Shown: piece after piece, positions 8,564 to 14,670 of the stretch
How positions within the stretch are numbered: position 1 is the stretch's first letter
How the letters are laid out: each line of letters opens with the position of its first letter
NCBI RefSeq assembly: GCF_934772795.1
Contig: NZ_CAKVMR010000033.1
Coordinates: 1-23,805, forward strand
From: an uncultured Holdemanella sp.
Lineage (GTDB): Bacteria > Bacillota_I > Bacilli_A > Erysipelotrichales > Erysipelotrichaceae
Reading direction: 5' to 3'
DNA: 23,805 bases
Program-made: the position numbers and the translations under genes
The notes under the pieces: model-generated
What the model saw: the letters and a program-made list of their open reading frames with translations, nothing else
Databases searched by the model: none
Told to the model about the DNA's origin: nothing

Positions 8564-8609
8564 TTTGCTTTCCTCTTTCTGTTTTTCACCATGGTTTTTT
8601 GACACTCAA

Positions 8610-8638
8610 ATCATAGATCATTAAAAGCATAAAAACAA
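8610..8638 (-). promoter_or_regulatory. Predicted sigma-A promoter of the ula operon
   Basis: On the minus strand, TTGTTT (8638-8633), a 17-nt spacer and TATGAT (8615-8610) give a plausible promoter about 47 nt upstream of the ulaG ATG. It is the best candidate in the interval; the -35 box is weak, as expected of a regulated promoter. Confidence 0.55.
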
Positions 8639-8643
8639 TCGTA

Positions 8644-8706
8644 TTTTATGTTCGTTTTATCGTTTTTACGATTTTTTAATCGTTTACATGTTTTTTATGT
8701 TCATTT
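8644..8706. promoter_or_regulatory. Operator-like repeats in the divergent ula/deoR control region
   Basis: TTTTATGTTCGTTT (8644-8657) and TTTTATGTTCATTT (8693-8706) are a 13/14 direct repeat 49 bp apart. Between them lies ATCG-TTTTTA-CGAT (8659-8672), a short inverted repeat, and more CGTTT-type copies. Direct repeats between divergent genes are what DeoR-family regulators commonly bind, and a DeoR gene lies next door. Binding itself is inferred. Confidence 0.55.
8675..8688 (-). promoter_or_regulatory. Candidate cre site (CcpA)
   Basis: The minus strand reads TGTAAACGATTAAA, which fits the cre consensus TGWAANCGNTNWCA at 13 of 14 positions. It lies upstream of the ula promoter among the operator repeats, where carbon catabolite control would be expected. 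It overlaps an AT-rich repeat area, so chance is possible. Confidence 0.4.
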
Positions 8707-8721
8707 AAACGAATTTTTAGA

Positions 8722-8750
8722 TTGACTTTTACGTTCTTTTTAAATACAAT
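8722..8750 (+). promoter_or_regulatory. Strong sigma-A promoter of the membrane protein-deoR operon
   Basis: TTGACT (8722-8727), a 17-nt spacer and TACAAT (8745-8750) are close to the consensus. A start about 8757 would leave a short leader with the AAGAAGG ribosome binding site before the ATG at 8775. Confidence 0.75.
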
Positions 8751-8774
8751 GAACTTAAAGAAAGAAGGTAAACT

Positions 8775-9557
8775 ATGAAATCATTAGAAAAAATGTCTTT
8801 TTCCCAAAATGCACAACAAATCATATCTTACGCATTCTATATTCTATTTGCAGGTTACAGTATTTATAAGATCTTTCAAGCTAAATTTATGTCTACTAAA
8901 ATACTATTTATTATTCTATTAATTATTATCTTAGGCGTTGCACTATATTCCGAATACTTAAAACATTTATATAAGAAAGCCATCAAAACGATTGCGTTTG
9001 ATTTAGATCCAGAAAAAGCTAACGATAAATTTAATACATTACTAAAAAAAGACGTATTTCACGCCTATAATAATGATAAGAAAATATTTGATACTTTATA
9101 TTATATAGATCAAATGGAATATAAGAAGTGCTTGGAACATATTGAAGAAAACACAAAATTCTTCCATAGCACAGTCGATCAATTGTTGATCTATCATTAT
9201 ACAAAGTTCTATTGCTCATTTATGTTGAATGATTTAGAATGTGCAAAACAAGAATATAATAAATTAGAAAGAATGCGTAATACAAAAGTTAAAGGTGCAA
9301 AGGTTTCTCCATTATTTAACTGGGAATTTATGGATGCCATATATTTAGTATCAAGAAAAGATTATAAACAAAGTCTAAATGTATTTAAATCCGTAAATAC
9401 AGAGAATATGAACCCAAGAGAAAAAGCACAATATTATTATCAATTTGCGATGTTATGTAATAAGATAAAAGAAAAGAGTCTCAGTGAGAATTATAAAAAT
9501 AAAATAATAACATTAAAAGGGTTAAGCAACACATGTAAAAAGGGAGAGATTTTATGA
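8775..9557 (+). CDS. Two-TM membrane protein with helical repeat-like domain, unknown function
   Basis: A 260-residue protein I cannot assign to a named family. Residues about 16-34 and 42-59 are hydrophobic membrane segments. The rest is soluble, strongly charged and helical, with alternating aromatic residues (YYIDQMEYKKCLEHIEENT, FYCSFMLNDLECAKQEYNKLE, AIYLVSRKDYKQSLNVFKS) that look like TPR-type helix pairs. By the positive residues after TM2 the large domain is probably cytoplasmic. It has an AAGAAGG ribosome binding site, directly follows the strong promoter, and shares an ATGA overlap with the DeoR gene, so the two are co-translated. The context suggests a link to ula control or to uptake sensing, but I have no direct evidence. 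Confidence 0.85.
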   Translation: MKSLEKMSFSQNAQQIISYAFYILFAGYSIYKIFQAKFMSTKILFIILLIIILGVALYSEYLKHLYKKAIKTIAFDLDPEKANDKFNTLLKKDVFHAYNNDKKIFDTLYYIDQMEYKKCLEHIEENTKFFHSTVDQLLIYHYTKFYCSFMLNDLECAKQEYNKLERMRNTKVKGAKVSPLFNWEFMDAIYLVSRKDYKQSLNVFKSVNTENMNPREKAQYYYQFAMLCNKIKEKSLSENYKNKIITLKGLSNTCKKGEIL

Positions 9558-10336
9558 AAATGACAAAAGAAGTCGTAGATACACGACGAAAAAAAATTAT
9601 GCAAGAAATACAAGTCAAGGGTACTGTAAACGTGGATGATCTTGCTTCAGAGTTAAATGTAACACCATTAACAATTCGTAGAGATTTACAATATTGGGAA
9701 GATATGGGAGCTGTTGAACGTTTTTATGGTGGGGCAAAACTTGTTCAAAATTTTGTTGAAAATGACGTAGATCCAAATGAAGCTTATAAACATGCGATTG
9801 CCAAATATGCAGCTACATTTGTAGAAGATGGAGATACAATTTTCATCAATACAAGTTCAACTGCATTACTAGTTATCAAATATATCGTAGGAAAAAGGGT
9901 CACAATCATCACAAACAACGGAAAAGCTATTTTTTGTGATCATGACCCCAATGTACAAATTGTTATGACTGGTGGCGAGCTTCGCTTTCCAAAAGAAAGT
10001 ATGACCGGTGATTTTGCCTTAAATAATCTTCAAAGAGTCAAAGCTAATAAAGCTTTCTTAGGATGTAACGGTTTTGATAGCGAAGTAGGCATGAGCACTG
10101 CCATTTTATCTGAAGTAACTATCAATGAAGCTATGATTTCTAGATGCAGTGGAGAAGCATTCATTCTTGCGGATGCGACAAAAATTAATTATGTACATCA
10201 ATTCGTAGTCGCAAAGCCAGATTCATTCGCATATCTTATCACAGATACTCGAGTGCCTGCCGAACAGATTGAAGAATTTGAACAAAATAGTATTCTCGTT
10301 AAACAATTAAATCCACTACTTAGCTACAAGAAATGA
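9554..10336 (+). CDS. DeoR-family transcriptional repressor, UlaR-like
   Basis: A 260-residue regulator. Residues about 10-60 form the DeoR winged helix-turn-helix, with the signature LNVTPLTIRRDLQYWEDMG followed by the GGAKL hinge. The C-terminal DeoRC sugar-phosphate-binding domain shows DTIFINTSSTA, TNNG, VMTGGELR, FLGCNGFDSEVGMST and ILADATK, all typical. It most likely represses the divergent ula operon and is released by an ascorbate-pathway sugar phosphate, as UlaR is in E. coli; this is inferred from family and position. The start overlaps the preceding gene (ATGA), with GGGAG upstream. A strong terminator follows at once. Confidence 0.93.
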   Translation: MKMTKEVVDTRRKKIMQEIQVKGTVNVDDLASELNVTPLTIRRDLQYWEDMGAVERFYGGAKLVQNFVENDVDPNEAYKHAIAKYAATFVEDGDTIFINTSSTALLVIKYIVGKRVTIITNNGKAIFCDHDPNVQIVMTGGELRFPKESMTGDFALNNLQRVKANKAFLGCNGFDSEVGMSTAILSEVTINEAMISRCSGEAFILADATKINYVHQFVVAKPDSFAYLITDTRVPAEQIEEFEQNSILVKQLNPLLSYKK

Positions 10337-10355
10337 GAAATCATTTCTTTTTTTT
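10328..10355 (+). terminator. Rho-independent terminator of the deoR operon
   Basis: AAGAAATGA and TCATTTCTT pair perfectly around a GAAA tetraloop and run into a T-tract ending at 10355. The deoR stop codon lies within the left arm. It ends just where the convergent HTH gene stops. Confidence 0.9.
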
Positions 10356-10767
10356 AATCCAACAACTCTAACTGATACTCCATCAAACACTCATTGGTTT
10401 CATATACACTCTTATGATTCTCAATACAATATATCAATAATGCATCTCTCTTTACCTTTGGATACAGCATTCCGTTGTTCGATAAAGACAATAAGTTATT
10501 TGTCACACGCAAATCTAAACCGAATCCTAAACTTAACTGAATCACCTTATCTTTATTGGGAACCTTTGAACCATCAAAGATTTGATATCCATAATTCCTT
10601 TGAATCGTTGTCTTCGATAATACTTGTGCCTTAGACATATGCTTAGCATCAAGGATATGATTTAAATATTCTGAAAAAGTTAAATCCTCTAGACTTTCCA
10701 TTAAAGTGTTTAATCCATCACTCTTTGTTTCTTGAATTGTTTTTAATAATTGATTTGTTTCTGCCAT
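10354..10767 (-). CDS. Small HTH (XRE-like) protein paired with kinase
   Basis: A 137-residue protein starting at the ATG at 10767 (10 codons inside the longest frame, at MAETNQLL). Residues about 34-87 look like an XRE-type helix-turn-helix: SEYLNHILDAKHMSKAQVLSK, then NYGYQIFDGSKVPNKDKVIQLSLGFGLDL. The C-terminal half has the aliphatic and aromatic pattern YPKVKRDALLIYCIENHKSVYETNECL, which I recall from small Bacillota proteins found beside kinase genes. It is divergent from the Ser/Thr kinase with only 33 bp between starts. There is no Shine-Dalgarno sequence; TATTAT lies 7 nt upstream, so the mRNA may be leaderless. A role as a regulator or substrate of the kinase is inference. Confidence 0.75.
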   Translation of the reverse strand: MAETNQLLKTIQETKSDGLNTLMESLEDLTFSEYLNHILDAKHMSKAQVLSKTTIQRNYGYQIFDGSKVPNKDKVIQLSLGFGLDLRVTNNLLSLSNNGMLYPKVKRDALLIYCIENHKSVYETNECLMEYQLELLD

Positions 10768-10779
10768 AATACTTATAAT
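10750..10779 (+). promoter_or_regulatory. Predicted promoter of the kinase gene
   Basis: TTGATT (10750-10755), an 18-nt spacer and a perfect TATAAT (10774-10779) precede the kinase ATG at 10801. The promoter overlaps the 5' end of the divergent HTH gene, so the two genes probably interfere or are jointly controlled. Confidence 0.5.
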
Positions 10780-10800
10780 ATACACAAGAAAGAGCAATTT

Positions 10801-11769
10801 ATGAAGACTTTACAAATAATTAAACAAGATCAAGATAAAATCATTTCATTAGTAGAACACGAAACAACACACACTAAATATATCCAAAAAGAATTAAATT
10901 ATTATGATAAGACTCTTTATCAAATACTTCAAAAAATAAAGAGTCCTTATTTACCTAAGATTTTTGTGATTCAAGAAAATGACAACCATTTAACTTTGAT
11001 TGAAGAATATATTAATGGAAAAACATTGGATCAACAAATTCTTTCAAAAGAAGATGTAAGAAATATTATGCATCAATTATGTGAATGTTTAGATACATTA
11101 CATAAGTTAAATCCACCTATTATCCATCGTGACATCAAACCAGAAAATATTATTTATCACGATAACAAGGTGACACTCCTTGATTTTGGGATTGCTCGTT
11201 TTCTAGATTCCAAGAAAAGTAAAGATACACTTATTTTAGGCAGTGTTGGCTATGCAGCACCTGAACAATTTGGCTTTCAACAATCCAATCCACAAACAGA
11301 TATATATGCCTTGGGTAAATTAATGAACTACTTATTGAATGGTTCTTTAGAACATCAAAATAATATTCCATTTGATTTAAAACAAGTTATTCTAAAGGCA
11401 ACACAATTGGATTATAAGAATCGCTATAATTCGGTCAAAGAAATGGACTTAGCCATCCAAGGAAAAGCAGTTATTATCCCACCATTTAATCATGAAACAC
11501 TTAAATCAAAGCTAGTCTCTCTAGCATGGATTCTATTTATATTTATACTTGTAGTCGATATGGAACCAGGAGACACCATTAAAAATAGCTTTATTAATAA
11601 GCTAAGTTGTTTTGTGTTTATATATTTTGGATTATTCCTTTACTACAATAAAAATCTATTTCATAAATATTTACCAAAAATACCATGGCCAATCCTTTAT
11701 TCCATTATTTTCTTTCTATTTTTATGTTTAGACGTATGGTTTTTTATGTGGATGGATTCCCTAATTTAA
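10801..11769 (+). CDS. Membrane-anchored Ser/Thr (Hanks-type) protein kinase
   Basis: A 322-residue protein with an N-terminal kinase domain (about 1-225) and three C-terminal hydrophobic segments (about 238-255, 267-283, 297-318). Kinase motifs seen are the probable beta-3 Lys K30 (YIQKEL), the hinge LIEEYING, the catalytic loop HRDIKPEN (109-116, with D111), the DFG at 128-130, and the APE motif at 153-155. The ATP-binding glycine loop is not recognisable: the first 25 residues contain no Gly at all. There are no PASTA repeats or other extracellular sensor, so signals must come through the membrane part or a partner. The ATG at 10801 lies near an AAAGAG site; the longer frame from 10750 has a poor context. 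It is divergent from the HTH gene and upstream of the lipoprotein. Confidence 0.92.
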   Translation: MKTLQIIKQDQDKIISLVEHETTHTKYIQKELNYYDKTLYQILQKIKSPYLPKIFVIQENDNHLTLIEEYINGKTLDQQILSKEDVRNIMHQLCECLDTLHKLNPPIIHRDIKPENIIYHDNKVTLLDFGIARFLDSKKSKDTLILGSVGYAAPEQFGFQQSNPQTDIYALGKLMNYLLNGSLEHQNNIPFDLKQVILKATQLDYKNRYNSVKEMDLAIQGKAVIIPPFNHETLKSKLVSLAWILFIFILVVDMEPGDTIKNSFINKLSCFVFIYFGLFLYYNKNLFHKYLPKIPWPILYSIIFFLFLCLDVWFFMWMDSLI

Positions 11770-11771
11770 AT

Positions 11772-11788
11772 GTATGCTCGTTGCATAC
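11772..11788. other. Small inverted repeat after the kinase gene
   Basis: GTATGC and GCATAC pair around TCGTT just after the kinase stop codon. There is no T-tract, so it is not a standard terminator. It could be an operator for the lipoprotein gene or an mRNA end signal. Confidence 0.4.
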
Positions 11789-11840
11789 CAAAATCCTTTA
11801 TATATTTCTTATACTAAAGAAAAAGGAATAAGGAGTATAT

Positions 11841-12428
11841 ATGAAAAAGGGTTTAAAAGTATTTTTAACAGCTGCCATTGTCATATCAGCTGTCGCATGC
11901 TCAACTTCAAATGATGTAGTAAAAGAAGGGGCAAAAGAAAAGGTCGTAGAAACAAAAGAAGAACCAAGTGTGCCTAAAGAATATCGCAACGCATTGCGTA
12001 GCGCAGAAACGTATAGTGATATGATGCACATGTCCAAACAAGGTATCTTTGATCAATTAACTTCAGAGTATGGAGATCAATTCGATGCAGAAGCCGCACA
12101 ATATGCGATTGATAATCTAGATGCAAACTATAATGAGAATGCACTAAAATGTGGTGAAAACTATAAGAAAACAATGTACATGTCCAAACAAGGAATTTAT
12201 GATCAATTGACTTCGGAATATGGAGAAAAGTTGACACCAGAAGAAGCGCAATATGCGATTGATAATATTAAGGGAGACTATTTAGAAACAGCCTTAAAAT
12301 CCGCCAAGAACTATCAAGAAAATATGAGTATGTCAAAAGATGCCATCTATGATCAGTTAGTAAGTGATTATGGCGAAAAATTTACGGCTGAAGAAGCACA
12401 ATATGCCATTGATAATTTAGATAACTAA
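11841..12428 (+). CDS. Ltp-family (host cell surface-exposed) lipoprotein with three repeats
   Basis: A 195-residue lipoprotein. Residues 1-19 are a lipoprotein signal peptide (MKKG start, hydrophobic core) with the lipobox SAVAC and Cys20 for lipid attachment. A charged linker (21-47) follows. Then come three 50-residue units (48-97, 98-147, 148-195), each with ALxxAxxYxxxMxMSKxxIxDQLxSxYGxxFxxExAQYAIDN. This is the Ltp/PF07553 repeat, known from the lipoprotein of Streptococcus thermophilus phage TP-J34, which blocks superinfection, and from many chromosomal homologues of unknown role. It has a strong AAGGAG ribosome binding site. No phage gene is nearby, so this is probably a chromosomal copy, though a defence role cannot be excluded. 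Confidence 0.9.
   Translation: MKKGLKVFLTAAIVISAVACSTSNDVVKEGAKEKVVETKEEPSVPKEYRNALRSAETYSDMMHMSKQGIFDQLTSEYGDQFDAEAAQYAIDNLDANYNENALKCGENYKKTMYMSKQGIYDQLTSEYGEKLTPEEAQYAIDNIKGDYLETALKSAKNYQENMSMSKDAIYDQLVSDYGEKFTAEEAQYAIDNLDN
11982..12425 (+). repeat. Three tandem 150-bp coding repeats
   Basis: Units at 11982-12131, 12132-12281 and 12282-12425 encode the Ltp repeats. The period is exactly 150 bp, and short stretches such as ATGTCCAAACAAGG and CAATATGCGATTGATAAT are kept almost unchanged between units. This could allow gain or loss of units by recombination. Confidence 0.85.
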
Positions 12429-12437
12429 TCTTATACT
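12409..12437 (+). promoter_or_regulatory. Predicted promoter of the alpha/beta-hydrolase gene
   Basis: TTGATA (12409-12414), a 17-nt spacer and TATACT (12432-12437). The next ATG is 6 nt after the -10 box, so transcription would begin at or beside the start codon (leaderless). The -35 lies inside the lipoprotein gene. Confidence 0.45.
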
Positions 12438-12443
12438 AAAGAC

Positions 12444-12971
12444 ATGAAACTAGCTATATTATTTCCTGGAATTGGATACCACACAGATAAACCATTACTA
12501 TATTATTCAAAGAAGATACTAAAGAATATGGATTATGAAATTAAAGAAATACAGTTTTCAAATCTAGACTTTGATTTAAACAAATCTAAAGATGAAGCGT
12601 ATAAACAAGCCAAAGATCAAATTGAAAAAATGGATTTAGGCACATATGATTCCATTCTATTCATATCTAAAAGTATTGGAACCTATTGTGCAGCTAAACT
12701 TGCCCATGAATATAAGTTAACTGCCAATATCTATTTCACACCATTAGATTTTACTTTGGAATATCTCCAACAAAAAGATTTAGTGTATTCTGGAACCAAA
12801 GATCAGTGGGCTAATTTTGACAAGATCGAACAATATTGTATTTATCATCTTATCGAATTTCATAGTATTGTTGATGGGAATCATTCCTTAGAAACAGGAA
12901 ATATTCAAACAGACATTGAGAATCTGAAACAAATCATGTATCGCGTAGAAACATTTATCCACAGCTTATAA
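12444..12971 (+). CDS. Small alpha/beta-hydrolase-like protein
   Basis: A 175-residue protein with an alpha/beta-hydrolase look but no close named relative I can recall. It opens with a beta-strand and an FPGIGYHTDKP loop. A nucleophile-elbow-like SILFISKSIGTYCA has S77, with the first Gly of GxSxG replaced (SKSIG). A late histidine lies in VDGNHSLE (H147), and possible acids are D102 or D144. No signal peptide or membrane segment is seen, so it is probably cytoplasmic. The start lacks a Shine-Dalgarno sequence. It could be a small esterase, thioesterase or dienelactone-hydrolase relative; the substrate is unknown. It converges with the HD-domain gene and overlaps it by 6 bp at the stop codons. 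Confidence 0.75.
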   Translation: MKLAILFPGIGYHTDKPLLYYSKKILKNMDYEIKEIQFSNLDFDLNKSKDEAYKQAKDQIEKMDLGTYDSILFISKSIGTYCAAKLAHEYKLTANIYFTPLDFTLEYLQQKDLVYSGTKDQWANFDKIEQYCIYHLIEFHSIVDGNHSLETGNIQTDIENLKQIMYRVETFIHSL

Positions 12972-12987
12972 GGCTGTGGATATTTTT
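12956..12987. terminator. Shared terminator with both stop codons in its loop
   Basis: TATCCACAGC (12956-12965) and GCTGTGGATA (12973-12982) form a perfect 10-bp stem with loop TTATAAG. TTTTT follows on the plus strand; the minus side has only a weak U-tract. The TAA stops of the hydrolase gene and of the convergent HD gene both lie in or at the loop. Confidence 0.85.
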
Positions 12988-13574
12988 AATTGATCTTTTA
13001 AACGCTCATAATAATTCATTTGAAATTGAATACGATCTAGCCATAATGCTTGTGCCGTCTTTGTTGTACACTCATAAGAAGCATATTCATTCAATGTTTG
13101 TAGCATTGAATCCACATATTGTATTTGCACTTCTAGAGGTTGTTTACTAAACTGCACAGCTTCTAACGTTTCATATAAGCGATAGGCACCTACACGATCA
13201 ATATTATCCGCTTCCTGCACACTTAAAGTAAACGCATTGTATTCCCCTTCAAAATCGGCTTTTAAATCTACATGAATCGCAATCGCAAAACACATATCCT
13301 GAATTCTCTCTTTTGGATAATCAATCGATTCCAAAAATTCACGAACCATTTTACTCGATACCCTTCCATGATTTTGCCACTCCTCTTGTGTTTTAAAAGA
13401 TGTACAATAGCTTACATCATGCAAAAGACACGCAATCATTAAATCCTCTACATTCAACCCTTCTTTTTTGGCAATTTCCTTTCCAATATTTGCGACACGA
13501 TACGAATGGGCCAAACGATACGTATCCTTGATCTTCAATTTCAAATATTCTTGAGCTTTAACTAAGTACTCCAT
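12966..13574 (-). CDS. HD-domain phosphohydrolase
   Basis: A 202-residue HD-superfamily metal-dependent phosphohydrolase. The metal-binding pattern is H23 (LAHSYRVA), H52-D53 (CLLHDVSYC) and D123 (QEADNIDRVGAYR), with H69 and H101 as likely additional ligands. Proteins of this compact type hydrolyse nucleotides or nucleotide-like phosphates, but the substrate is not known here. It is cytoplasmic. The start has no Shine-Dalgarno sequence and TATAAT (13586-13581) lies 6 nt upstream, suggesting a leaderless mRNA. It is divergent from aroB with a palindrome between them, and convergent with the hydrolase-like gene. Confidence 0.9.
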   Translation of the reverse strand: MEYLVKAQEYLKLKIKDTYRLAHSYRVANIGKEIAKKEGLNVEDLMIACLLHDVSYCTSFKTQEEWQNHGRVSSKMVREFLESIDYPKERIQDMCFAIAIHVDLKADFEGEYNAFTLSVQEADNIDRVGAYRLYETLEAVQFSKQPLEVQIQYVDSMLQTLNEYASYECTTKTAQALWLDRIQFQMNYYERLKDQLKISTAL

Positions 13575-13580
13575 ATATTC

Positions 13581-13586
13581 ATTATA
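13581..13586 (-). promoter_or_regulatory. -10 box of the HD-domain gene
   Basis: A perfect TATAAT on the minus strand, 6 nt before the ATG at 13574. No good -35 is visible; that position is occupied by the palindrome at 13594-13612, so an activator or repressor site is possible. Confidence 0.4.
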
Positions 13587-13593
13587 CTATTTC

Positions 13594-13612
13594 TTTCAGA
13601 AATTTTCTGAAA
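13594..13612. promoter_or_regulatory. 19-bp perfect palindrome between HD gene and aroB
   Basis: TTTCAGAAATTTTCTGAAA is two 9-bp arms around one central T. It lies in the -35 region of both divergent promoters (HD gene to the left, aroB to the right), a typical operator position. The cognate regulator is not in this window as far as I can tell. Confidence 0.55.
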
Positions 13613-13626
13613 AAGAGATCTGTTCA

Positions 13627-13635
13627 TGGTATGAT
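13627..13635 (+). promoter_or_regulatory. Extended -10 promoter of the aro operon
   Basis: TGGTATGAT is an extended -10 (TGnTATGAT) 22 nt upstream of the aroB ATG, with AAAGGAG as ribosome binding site between them. The -35 region is filled by the palindrome and is weak as a promoter element. Confidence 0.5.
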
Positions 13636-13656
13636 ATACGAAAGGAGTTTTTTATT

Positions 13657-14670
13657 ATGAAGCTAAATGTCAATTTACTAAATCATTCATATCCAATATA
13701 TATTGAAAGAAACGCAATTCAAAAAGTACATGAATATATTCCAGTCACAAGAAAGATTGCGATCATCACAGATACAGGTGTCCCAGAAAAATGGGTTCAA
13801 ATTGTCAAAGAACAATGCCCAGATTCATTTGTATGTACGATACCACAAGGAGAACCATCCAAATGTTTTAATCAATATAAACATCTTTTAGAAGAAATGA
13901 TTCAACACAACATGTCTAGAAAAGATGCGATAATCGCAGTAGGTGGAGGCGTTGTCGGAGATCTTGCAGGCTTTGTCGCTGCTAGCTATATGCGCGGCAT
14001 TGATTTCTACAACATTCCTACAACTGTATTAAGTCAGGTTGATTCAAGTGTAGGAGGAAAAGTTGCCATTGATATGGGTTCCTATAAAAATATTGTGGGG
14101 GCTTTCTGGCAACCAAAAACCGTTATTATTGATCCAAACGTATTATCGACGCTTTCCCTTCGCCAACAACACAATGGGCTATGTGAAGCACTTAAAATGG
14201 GACTGATTTTAGATGATCATTTAGTCTCTTTATTTGAACAAGACACATTAGATATCGATGCGATTATTACGCGTTCCATTGAATTAAAGCGTGACGTTGT
14301 TCAACAAGATGAAAGAGAAAGTAATCTTAGAAAGATTCTAAACTTTGGACATACCATTGGACACGCCATTGAATCTGCATATGGATTAAATACATATCTT
14401 CATGGAGAATGTGTAGCGATGGGTATGTTGTTCTTTATAGAAGATGAAACATTAAAACAACGTGTATTAAACATCTATAAAAAACTAGATTTGCCTCAAG
14501 TACCAGACTATGATACTGCCACATTATTAGAATATGTAACACACGATAAGAAAAGCAGTCATAATACAGTCTCTACAATTCTAGTGAAACAATCTGGTTC
14601 TTATATCATCAAAGAACTTTCTTTTGAAGACATACAAAACGTATTAGAAAGAGGACCTTATGAAAAATAA
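13657..14670 (+). CDS. aroB: 3-dehydroquinate synthase
   Basis: A 337-residue NAD- and metal-dependent enzyme that cyclises DAHP to 3-dehydroquinate, the second step of the shikimate pathway. Visible motifs are VGGGVVGDLAGFVAASYMRG (95-114, NAD binding), PTTVLSQVDSSVGGKVAID (121-139) and the metal ligands E177 (LCEALK), H232 (FGHTIGHAIE) and H249 (LHGECVAMGM). Length is normal. It has an AAAGGAG site before the ATG and begins the aroB-aroC-aroA-tyrA operon, overlapping aroC by 11 bp. Confidence 0.97.
   Translation: MKLNVNLLNHSYPIYIERNAIQKVHEYIPVTRKIAIITDTGVPEKWVQIVKEQCPDSFVCTIPQGEPSKCFNQYKHLLEEMIQHNMSRKDAIIAVGGGVVGDLAGFVAASYMRGIDFYNIPTTVLSQVDSSVGGKVAIDMGSYKNIVGAFWQPKTVIIDPNVLSTLSLRQQHNGLCEALKMGLILDDHLVSLFEQDTLDIDAIITRSIELKRDVVQQDERESNLRKILNFGHTIGHAIESAYGLNTYLHGECVAMGMLFFIEDETLKQRVLNIYKKLDLPQVPDYDTATLLEYVTHDKKSSHNTVSTILVKQSGSYIIKELSFEDIQNVLERGPYEK

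Noticed and set aside
10801..12428. Prophage remnant because of the Ltp lipoprotein
   Set aside because: No integrase, structural or replication gene and no attachment-site repeats are visible nearby.
13575..13656. T-box or other amino-acid riboswitch ahead of aroB
   Set aside because: The interval is only about 80 bp, with a promoter inside it and a leader of under 25 nt; there is no room for a T-box.
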